Assembly: GCA_030144725.1 (NCBI GenBank)
Contig: JASKMD010000003.1
Span: 17,744,469-17,808,468, forward strand
DNA length: 64,000 nucleotides
DNA from: Haematococcus lacustris
Taxonomy: Eukaryota > Chlorophyta > Chlorophyceae > Chlamydomonadales > Haematococcaceae
Reading direction: 5' to 3'
The position numbers were made by a program, and so were the translations under genes. Each line of letters opens with the position of its first letter. Position 1 is the first letter of the stretch. The notes below the pieces were generated by a model, which worked only from the letters and a program-made list of their open reading frames with translations, did no database searches and was not told where the DNA came from. Positions 55,670-64,000 of the stretch are shown piece by piece.

Positions 55670-56613
55670 ATATGATGCCACCTTGCTACTTAGAATGAGG
55701 GTTTCAGTAACATGGTATGGCCTTGATTGGACAGCACGGACTCCAAGGATTAGAGGTCTTGAACGACAACGTTACTTGATGTCTCATCTTAAGCACCATT
55801 GCCTACAAGGCCATGACTGCATCGTGTGCATGCCTAGGCGCTGTTGTGGGGCCATATTGTGACGCTGATTATTATATCCATGGTCTTCATGGTGCGTGCA
55901 AGTGCATGATGCAAGCCGGCCGTCCAGCCAGCAGTACCAACACAATGGCCCAGACGTCGAGGCGTCCGAACCGAGTCGACCCTGTGGCTATAGCAAGCGA
56001 CGACAACTTTTACCGGTTCAGTCGGCAGTGCACGCCAATCCGCAAAGAGTGCCACGAGTCATCCCTCGCGACTTGCGAAAGAAAGAAGAAAGAACGAAAA
56101 GTACTCCGGTACAAACCGGCGTGCATTAAGGGAGGAGCTTCCGCCTGTGGCGAGGCCTGCTCCCACCTCCAAACGTTGGACACAGGCTGGACATGTCCCC
56201 ACCAAGCTGCCCTAGCTGTAGCCACAGACCACAGCTAGCACCCAAGGCAAACAAAGAGGCATGAGAGGAGCAAAGACCAGTGCACTCGGCAGCTGGACCT
56301 ATCTCTTCTCCTCGTTGACGAGATCAGTTCCAGCCTTGTCCGCCTGATGTCGCACAAAAAGCTTAAGTTCAGGCTCCATAAGTTCAAACTTCAGCTGTCA
56401 GCCAACGTTCCGCGTTGAGGTAGCTCTGCTCCCTCCTTGACGACGCCAGCAACTCCACAACAGCTCGATGACCCGCAGCGGTCGTGTGCGGCACCCGGAC
56501 CTCATTTGTATTCCGCTGGACAAAGCGGTGCCCGTGCAAGCGTGGGAAGGCTGTCCCGTTGCATCCCAATTTATAAACCGCTGGGTGCGGTGGTGAGGTA
56601 GCTTAGCCAATCC
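55670..56613. other. Intergenic, no gene recognised
   Basis: An ORF at 55813-56238 has no recognisable motif. The interval separates the two LRR-like paralogues and may include promoter sequence for the second one. Confidence 0.45.
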
Positions 56614-57930
56614 GTGCGACCGAAGTCAACTCGGATTGTTACCAGGGCCACCGCGTGGAGGTGCCTCACCGCCAGCCCCGCGACTTGCGAAACTCTGGTG
56701 CTCAACATCGACTCAGAATCCATTTTCAGTAGCCTCTCCCCTCGCCTCCTGACGGAATTGCGTAGACGGCGACTTCCCCTGGCGCTCCAGCTGATCGTGA
56801 CGACCCTAATTGGGCCGCAAATATTCCGGTGTACGGTGGAAGGGGTGCTTGGTCTCCTTGGTTACTGTGAGGCTGTTCACAGCGTGGAAATCAGATTCAT
56901 CTACAAGCAGCAGGCCATGGAGGAGGAGCCCACCTATGCGCAGCTGCCAGTGGGGGCATGGTTAGCGGAGAGGTTGATGGCCAACTTCCCCAAGTGCCTG
57001 TCACTCCGTCTCCGGGGTTTCGAATGCCAGCATCCAGAGCTGGCGGAGCTCCACTCCTACAATTTAGTCCCTGCGTTTGTCCCTGCGTTCTACCGACCTT
57101 GTCTGATCGGGCAAGAAAAATAATTGGAAAAATCCAAAAGCTGTTGCGTTGTGGCCCGCAACCTATCCCTGCACTTATCCCTGCACCTACGCCCCAGGGC
57201 CACAGCGCAGCCGCCTTTGATTTTTTCAAAATATATTTTCTGAAAAATATGTTTTATTTTCTGCAAACTACCATCTATCAAAATTTCAGCCCGATCGGAC
57301 AAGGTCGGTAGAACGCAGGGACAAACGCAGGGACTAAGTTGTAGGAGTGCCCTTAGCCACAGCCAATTTAAGGGACGCCTCCAGCAGCTGGACATTCAGC
57401 ACCTTCACATCCAGCATGGCAATGTGTTGGACGGTCACTATGAGTGGGTGAAGGCATATTTGGGGCTCACAACCTTGTCAACCGTGTACCTGGGTCCCGT
57501 GCCCACCTCCTTACAACCCTGCCCCAACAGACTCGTGAAGCTCAGCGTGACAGACATGTACCTAACAGCCATCAGTCTGCTGCCACCAACCATCGAGATC
57601 CTCCACATCTCCCACCTTCATGTCGCCCAACCAGAGCCTCATCAGCAGGCCTTGACTAGGGGGGTGACAGCCCTCAGCTCAGGGCGCTTCAACACGCTGG
57701 AGATTGAGTGTATGTGCATGTACTTCACCAGCCTTGAAGGAGGAGGACATGCTTCGTTGGCAGCCCTGAAGCCACTGGTGGGACGGTTTGGGTGGGCGGA
57801 GGTGGAGCTTGGGATGATAGCACTTAATGGCGAGAGTGTGGGTGAAACTGTCATCCACACCGTGGTGCCACCACTCAGGCAAATCAGTAACAGCATTTTT
57901 GAGAATCGCGGCCTGAGATTTAGCACATAG
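56614..57930 (+). pseudogene. LRR-like paralogue interrupted by an inverted-repeat element
   Basis: The 5' part carries EEEPTYAQLPVGAWLAERLM and HPELAEL, then is cut at 57051 by a 298-bp element. After it the paralogous frame resumes (LSHSQFKGRLQQLDI, STVYLGPVPTSL, RLVKLSVTDMYLTAISLLP, HVAQPEPHQQAL) and runs to TAG 57928-57930 (ISNSIFENRGLRFST). Comparison with 49384 on (VELLSHHMVVGRIQHLDI) shows that the two halves abut in the ancestral gene. An upstream stretch (56614-56900) has a short hydrophobic, leucine-rich N-terminus. Molecular role unknown. Confidence 0.72.
57052..57349. mobile_element. 298-bp MITE-like element with long inverted repeats
   Basis: The ends are CACTCCTACAATTTAGTCCC and, in inverse complement, CACTCCTACAACTTAGTCCC; the inverted repeat continues for about 65 bases (through CTACCGACCTTGTC-GATCGGGC) with two mismatches seen. 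CACT-type ends recall the CACTA superfamily, but the target duplication is at most 1-3 imperfect bases. The AT-rich centre has no ORF. The paralogous gene at 49500-49560 lacks it, which proves it is an insertion. Confidence 0.85.
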
Positions 57931-58597
57931 CCCTATGACGTGGTTGTAAGATTGGGGTTTGAACGAAAATTCGTAATTGTGCCTGGTTGGTGAGATATCG
58001 CCAAGGTGATGTATTGTACCACTCGGTGTGGTGCAGTACTGCACAATGGGGTGTCATGCAGTTGTGCACTAGTGACAGGTGCAGAATTAGACCATGAGAG
58101 GCAGATACGATTTTTGGGAACAACGATCTTCAAGCCATTAAAATACCATTGAATTACCAGCATAACTACTCTAATGCATCATAATACTACTAGACTGATC
58201 ATGGTGCACTTTTGCACGATGAGGTTTGGTGCAATGCTGCAGCATTAGGTATGGTACAGTACTGCACTACAAGTAGTAGCTTTGAAAAGGGGGGACTAAA
58301 TATTATTTATCTAATTCATGGATTTCGCTGATTATTGCGAGATTTTTGACGATGTTGGTGGGCATGGAACAACAGTCTCAATCCGAGGCGAACCGTACAC
58401 AAAACACACCCCCTCAAAATCGCTAGTTGTGCACTGAAATGCCTGTGTGACTCTTGCAAGGTTGTGCTGGGGTGGTGTTCATGGGGTTAACAAGGCCACT
58501 TTCTAGCTGGTGCATGAACCGTTTGAAAGGTACCATGGCCCAGGATGCGACTATAGAGGTACAGGAATGACTGATAGCACATTGTTTGCACTGTAAG
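57931..58597. other. Intergenic, AT-richer, no gene recognised
   Basis: Recurrent palindromic words such as TGCAGTACTGCA and TGGTGCAGT occur between 58020 and 58280. No coding or transposon signature is seen. Confidence 0.45.
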
Positions 58598-58602
58598 GAG
58601 CA

Positions 58603-58982
58603 TGTTAGAGTATAGCCGGGACAGCAGGATACATGGCTGACTAATACGAGATTCTGCGATTAGTAGCTGACGGAACAGCTGGGCAACTGCAATACTAGTG
58701 GCCTGCGTACTCTTGAGAGAAGACGCTTGACCGGACGGGTGATTCCAGGAGACGACTTGCAGACGGAACTGCACGGAGGTGACTGGTGCTTTGTTCTGGG
58801 AAGCTCCAAGTACTTACAATTAGCAATGCTGGACATTAAATCAGCAAAGATCAACTAACAACCAACAGAAGATACTTTTAGTAGAATCCCGCATGCAACA
58901 CAAGATCTAACATGCAGGGCTGGAAAGGCCTGCAGGCGCATCCAAAGATCATGCACACTAGGTTCAAAGCAGCACTGAAACA
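58603..58982 (-). repeat. LTR (3' LTR of the minus-strand element)
   Basis: The repeat begins TGTTAGAGTATAGCC on the plus strand and ends CTGAAACA; its partner ends CTGTAACA, one of about four differences. Confidence 0.92.
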
Positions 58983-59026
58983 CTCTCCCCCACTCCGAAA
59001 AGCTACGTCCCGGACCTGAAAACCTT

Positions 59027-60211
59027 CTACTGTTTTGCTGCTGTCTTCCAGTTCTTGGGCTGCTTGGTACGCCGTGCGTAGTCGTCGAGCAGCTTCTTGA
59101 GCACTCCCTTGGACAAGTCTTGTTGTAGCTGGGTCAGAGGCAGCCAACTGTTCTCATGATCGGGGTGACCCAACCATTTGACCTGGAGCTGGAGCTGACG
59201 GCGCTGGAATCGGTGGTTGCGGAACTCTTGCACATGGAAGTGTGTTTCACCGTCAATGACTTCAGGCTCAGGTGGCGGTGCAGGGTTGCGTGTGGGGAAC
59301 ATGGCGGATCCATCATTGTGTACTTTAACATGAGATACGTGAACTACTGGATGCATGCTCATCCAGACAGGAGGAAACTCCAGCCGCAGTGAGGTGTGTG
59401 TCCCAGTCGTCGTGATGGGGTGCGACGAAGTTGCGGAGCATGTCTTCTAGCGTGCGGTTCGCTCGCTCAGTCTGGCCATCGGTTTGAGGGTGGTTGGCCG
59501 TCGACATGTTGAGATGTGTGCCTGTGAGATGAAATAGCTCCTTCCAGAATGCAGCTGTGAAGCGTGGGTCGCGGTCCGACACGATGACCTTGGGAAGGCC
59601 ATGCAGCCGGAAAACATGATCGAAGAAGATGCGTGCCAGAATTGGTGCTGTGACTGTGGTGGTAGTGGGGACAGCGTGGATCATTTTGGTGAGCTTGTCG
59701 ACAAAGACAACAATGGCATCGTGTCCAGCTGCAGTGGAGGGCAGCTGAGTGATGAGGTCCATGCTGACATGTTCCCAGCGGTGCTGAGGAATAGGGAGAG
59801 GATGTAGAAGACCGATTGGTTTGGCTGTGTTGGATTTGTTTCGTTGGCAGTGTGTGCAGGTGCGGACGTAGTTGTGAACTGATGCTGCCATGCGGGGCCA
59901 GAAGAAATGGCGTGATAGTTGTGCGTAGGTTTTGTCCCTACCGAGATGACCGGAGATGGGGATGTCATGTGCTTCACGGAGAAGGGCGGTGCGCATGGGT
60001 TCCACCGGGATGTAAAGCCGGCGAGTCCCCCGTCCAATGTGGTACATGAGGTTTCCCTGGATTTAAACTGGCGTGATTTGCCAGCCAGTGCAGCCGCTAG
60101 GAGGCGCTGGTACTGTGGATCTGTAGCCGCTGATTGCAATTCAATGATCTGCAGTTGAGGATGGGTTGCGGAGAGCGACTCCGGTCCCGTGGCCCATGCA
60201 TGAGTGAACAT
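59027..60211 (-). pseudogene. Integrase/chromodomain remnant of pol
   Basis: On the minus strand 59325-60047 reads through the H2C2 finger ([25 protein letters not shown]) and the DDE core ([38 protein letters not shown]), then leaves homology after WDTHLTAA. A second frame (59027-59362) supplies the C-terminal part ([33 protein letters not shown]). The missing segment between them is a deletion of roughly 100 residues relative to gypsy B. Coding is therefore broken. Confidence 0.88.
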
Positions 60212-60277
60212 GAGAGAAGCAGCAAGGAGGCTGCAACCCTAGGCAAATGCATGATCGCTTTGCCCCGTGCCGTTGTT

Positions 60278-60625
60278 GTGTGCTACCTCAGGTGTTACCT
60301 GGGCTGCCATGATGTGCGCATGCTGTGTAGCTAAGCGGCTTGAGTGTTCTGGCAGGCTGCTGGGCTGGGTAGCTCTGCTGCCATGTTGTGTATGTGTGCT
60401 ACCTCAGGGGCTACCTGGGCTGCCATGATGTGCGCATGCTGTGTAGCTAAGCGGCTTGAGTGTTCTGGCAGGCTGCTGGGCTGGGTAGCTCTGCTGCCAT
60501 GTTGTGTATGTGTGCTACCTCAGGGGCTACCTGGGCTGCCATGATGTGCGCATGCTGTGTAGCTAAGCGGCTTGAGTGTTCTGGCAGGCTGCTGGGCTGG
60601 GTAGCTCTGCTGCCATGTTGTGTAT
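60278..60625 (-). repeat. 116-bp tandem repeat, three copies
   Basis: Units starting GTGCTACCTCAGG at about 60278, 60395 and 60511 are nearly identical. A single related copy lies at about 10200-10320 in the sister element. Confidence 0.9.
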
Positions 60626-61414
60626 GATGTTCTCTGCAAGGAATGCAGGAATGTAGGCTGTAGCTAATGGTCTCTGTGGCTGAAGCCAGCAGGGTGAAAT
60701 GAAGCTAGAGCTGTGCTGGGTGTCGTTGCTGTGGCTGATGCCAACAGGGTGTAATGGGACTGCTGCGTGTTCTCCTCATAGAAGCGGAGAAAGGCTACCG
60801 AGCTCTCCGCTGTGGGGCTCCGCGTGTGCTGTGGGTGTGGCTACAAGTGCGTCGACCGAATCTAACATGAGCGATGTCGGCAGTCGACAGAACTGTGGGT
60901 TGGAGAAGCGGCGAGGGGTGGCGAATGGGTCAGATGAGAGTGCATGCCAGACGTCGAGATATGACTATTGGGCTGGCCCCCATGCCACTGTGCCCTGCTT
61001 GTCGTTTCTGTCAGATTGAGACGATGCCTGGTAGGTTGAACTCAGACTTATAGCTGTGTGTTGTGGTTCTCTGCAGGCTGGTGCACTGCAGGGTACTGTC
61101 ATCTGCTTGAGCAGGGTGATGTTCTTGGTGATCACATGCTGGGTGTCGTTCTGTGCCTAGAGGTGGCTAGGTATGTAGGTATGTGCTGCCATTGTAAGGT
61201 GTCTCTACTTAGGGCAGGAGTGCAGTTATGTGTTCTCTGCTTGAGCAGGCTGGTTGTGTTGATAGAGATGAGGCTATGTATAGGGCAGGTTGTGTAGGGG
61301 CGCTGCAAGGAGCAGATTGGAAGGTTGTGCAAGAAGTGTATGGTTGTGCATGCTGATTGTGCTGGTCTTGCAGCTAGTGGTCGTGCTCTGTGCTTCAGTC
61401 ATGGGGGTCTCCAT

Positions 61415-61945
61415 CTATCCACGCCTAGCTGCCTTGGCTGCTTGGCGTCTCTGAGCTGCCTGGCTGTTTGTGTTCACAGCCTGAGCTGGTGGTGGGACTG
61501 TGACTGGGTGTGGGTATGGTATGGGTTGTGGGTATGCAAATGGAATAGTGGCCCTACCAACGGCTATGTTGTTGATGATCTGCTGCAAACCAGCCACTTG
61601 ACTACGTAGCTCGCGGCTGGTTGCGTGATGGTAGTCCGCTGCAGCCCGAAACTTCGCGCACAGAAGGCACGGGTTGGAACTGGATGTCTGGACTGGGCGG
61701 TGGTGGGGTTGCGGCTGGGCAGGAGGCGGTACGGTCACTGGTACGGTCGCCACCACAGTCGATGTTGCACTGAAGTCAGGTACTGGGATGGGCGTGTGCT
61801 TCCTGGTAGTCGCGCGCGCTTCAAAAAGCAGGTGGGCACCGTTTGCACGGGTAAAACGCTGCTTTCGCAGGTGAGCACTGCTTGCGCAGGTGAAACACTG
61901 TTCGTACAGGTAAAGGCACTGCTTTCGCAGGTTCAAACACTGCAC
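61415..61945 (-). pseudogene. Gag remnant of the minus-strand element
   Basis: The 176-codon frame contains NPCLLCAKFRAAADYH followed by a helix (ELRSQVAGLQQIINNI), matching the CPRCISFRSAADYY region of gypsy B gag. Its N-terminus is a run of Cys/Arg repeats from a small tandem (CAGGT..ACTGC units). No zinc knuckle remains. Confidence 0.7.
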
Positions 61946-62163
61946 GCAGTCACTTGTACTGCTAGCTAGCGCAGGTGGGCGTGGCGATGAAAGCCACTGG
62001 GTGCACTAACCTGCAGTCGGAGCTGGTGGGTTCGCAGCTGAAACTGCAGGTGCTTCGGGGGTCGGAGCTCCGTCCTTGATCCCGAGTAGCTCCAAGACGT
62101 CGAAGTCGTCTGGGTGCTCGTTGTGCACTGCAAAGGCCGATGATCGAAAACGTGGAAACCAAA

Positions 62164-62543
62164 TGTTAGAGTATAGCCGGGACAGCAGGATACATGGCTG
62201 ACTAATACGAGATTCTGCGATTAGTAGCTGACGGAACAACTGGGCAACTGCAATACTAGTGGCCTGCGTACTCTTGAGAGAAGACGCTTGACCGGACGGG
62301 TGATTCCAGGAGACGACTTGCAGACAGAACTGCACGGAGGTGACTGGTGCTTTGTTCTGGGAAGCTCCAAGTACTTACAATTAGCAATGCTGGACATTAA
62401 ATCAGCAAAGATCAACTAACAACCAACAGAAGATACTTTTAGTATAATCCCGCATGCAACACAAGATCTAACATGCAGGGCTGGAAAGGCCTGCAGGCGC
62501 ATCCAAAGATCATGCACACTAGGTTCAAAGCAGCACTGTAACA
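62164..62543 (-). repeat. LTR (5' LTR of the minus-strand element)
   Basis: It is the 380-bp partner of 58603-58982, and is followed by GAGCA. Confidence 0.92.
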
Positions 62544-62548
62544 GAGCA

Positions 62549-62949
62549 TTTGACCGGGTTGATCGTCATGGAGAATAATAAAACAACATCACAGACTTCT
62601 TTAAGCCCAGCCTTAGATGTGAACACTGGATGAGGCAGGCTAATGGCCAGGACTTCCGTGGACAAGTGGCAGAGCTGAGTGGTAGAGGCCATAGCTTGCA
62701 ACATTGTCGTGCGGCATAGCACTTGCACAAACAATGCAAGGCATGCTTTAAGGTACAACCAAGACAACATGTGCATAACCCCGTACATCGCACACAACAG
62801 CAATAGCGTCCCACGATGTCGCAACCCACGGACCGCCCTTAGAACCTGGGCGACATGCCCTATGGAATACTGGCCAGTTGGTGCAAGTCGACAGTGGTTG
62901 CCACGGATGAACTCGCGTCTTACACTCACAGGAATTAGCAGCGATAACT
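62549..62949. other. Intergenic, no gene recognised
   Basis: The short interval between the LTR element and the 21-bp minisatellite shows nothing recognisable. Confidence 0.45.
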
Positions 62950-63600
62950 GCGCAGTATCCATGGTAACTGCTCTGTTATTCATGGATACTGCGCTGTAAT
63001 CCATAGATACTGCTCAGTCAACTATGGATACTGCGCAGTCAACCATGGATACTGCTCAGTCAACCATGGATACTGCTCAGTCAACCATGGATACTGCTCA
63101 GTCAACTATGGATACTGCTCAGTCAACCATGGATACTGCTCAGTCAACCATAAATACTGCTCAGTCAACCATGGATACTGCGCAGTCAACCATGGATACT
63201 GCTCAGTCAACCATGGATACTGCTCAGTCAACCATGGATACTGCTCAGTCAACCATGGATACTGCTCAGTCAACCATGGATACTGCTCAGTCAACCATAA
63301 GTACTGCGGAGTCAACCATGGATACTGCTCAGTCAACCATGGATACTGCTCAGTCAACCATGGATACTGCTCAGTCAACCATATATACTGCTCAGTCAAC
63401 CATGGATACTGCTCAGTCAACCATGGATACTGCTCAGTCAACCATGGATACTGCTCAGTCAACCATGGATACTGCTCAGTCAACCATAAATACTGCGCAG
63501 TCAACCATGGATACTGCTCAGTCAACCATGGATACTGCTCAGTCACCCATAGATACTGCGCTGTCGTCTATGGATACCTCGTTGTCGACTAAGGATACTG
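62950..63600 (+). repeat. 21-bp minisatellite, about 30 copies
   Basis: The unit is ACCATGGATACTGCTCAGTC plus A, with scattered variants (TAAATACT, TAAGTACT, GCGCAG). The 21-bp period keeps both strands open: plus reads MDTAQST repeats (frame 63024-63764), minus reads WLTEQYP repeats. A non-repetitive 55-residue tail follows on the plus strand. I treat it as a satellite, not a gene, because no start context, splice pattern or homology supports coding. Confidence 0.9.
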
Positions 63601-63764
63601 CTCAGGTGACGACATCATTTGCTATTGTGTCCCTGCAACGCCATTGTGGTTATGCGCGTGTGTACCATGCTCTGGCGCAACTCTGTTGCACAACTTCCTT
63701 CTTTTCTCTACTGTGTGTTGTGTGGGTTGGTGTGACAGCGGTTATTGCTGATGATGATGGTTAA

Positions 63765-64000
63765 CCTCCTGTTGATGCCGCAAGCCTATTCCTGCCCTTG
63801 ATTAAGTCCGTGTAAACCTTAACCCATGTTGCCTGGGTCCAGATGATACGCAGGTGACGCTGCTAATTTGTGTGAGTATACGTCGACATACTCAATTGAT
63901 ATTGTAAACAGAGCATATATTCAGCAAAGGTGCAAGCCTATTCTAAAATGCAAGCCACGCAATATAACAGAAATGACATTTGTGCAGATGTCGAGGGATG
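63765..64000. other. Right-edge sequence, nothing recognised
   Basis: The last 236 bases hold no recognisable gene or repeat. Confidence 0.4.

Larger units (their letters stand above)
58603..62543 (-). mobile_element. Deleted gypsy-type LTR retrotransposon (minus strand)
   Basis: The 380-bp LTRs (58603-58982, 62164-62543) differ at about four positions; the target duplication GAGCA is at 58598-58602 and 62544-62548. On the minus strand a purine tract GGAGTGGGGGAGAG precedes the 3' LTR and TTTGGTTTCC follows the 5' LTR. The interior keeps a gag remnant, the integrase finger and DDE core, and a chromodomain-like end, but protease, RT and RNase H are gone. It belongs to the same family as 9065-11812 (shared LTR ends and pol remnant), and its proteins resemble gypsy B. 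Confidence 0.92.

Overview
The window looks like a nuclear segment of a GC-rich green alga (Chlorophyta; the simple-repeat-laden introns and TTAGGG-like interstitial telomere motifs would suit a chlamydomonadalean such as Haematococcus, but the species is inference). Genes are split by many short GT-AG introns, the proteins are eukaryotic and plant-like (thylakoid-lumen targeting, plant-type trehalose-phosphate phosphatase, RFC1 with BRCT and AAA+ domains), and the spaces between genes hold LTR retrotransposons, DNA transposons and very long perfect satellites.

Layout. 1-5746 (+): 3' part of a gene that joins a Ufd2/UBE4-type E4 core to a BIRC6-like E2 (UBC) domain. 5747-9060: no gene seen; a non-autonomous hAT element (7614-8492) and a tRNA-like/LTR relic (about 8640-8790). 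9065-11812 (-): deleted LTR retrotransposon. 13150-14214 (-): secreted cyanovirin-N-homology protein. 15330-19171 (-): PP2A methylesterase PPME1, head to head with 19418-31013 (+) RFC1, the large subunit of the clamp loader. Introns of these genes carry huge perfect arrays: (GGGTCA)60, (CCTG)~150 and (CTGCC)357. 31301-37423 (+): Ty3/gypsy chromovirus with identical LTRs. 38996-41724 (-): trehalose-6-phosphate phosphatase, divergent from 42174-43729 (+), a thylakoid-lumen protein. 43850-49215: a satellite belt of GCCCC and GGGGCT arrays, telomere-like motifs and minisatellites, with a stray kinase exon. 49384-55669: an LRR-like gene broken by a second intact-looking gypsy element (49974-55464). 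56614-57930: its paralogue, broken by a 298-bp inverted-repeat element. 58603-62543 (-): another deleted LTR retrotransposon. 62950-63600: a 21-bp minisatellite.

The cellular genes are largely housekeeping: DNA replication (RFC1), PP2A regulation (PPME1), ubiquitination (the E4-E2 protein), trehalose metabolism and thylakoid function. The most unusual items are the E4-E2 fusion, in which an E2 domain occupies the place of the U-box; the 1.8-kb pentanucleotide array in an RFC1 intron (human RFC1 also carries a pathogenic intronic pentanucleotide expansion); and the varied coding strategies of the two gypsy elements, one with a single frame broken by two stops, the other with a canonical A AAA AAC slippery heptamer in the gag-pol overlap. 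Exon boundaries were placed by eye from splice sites, phase and remembered family motifs; no search was run.
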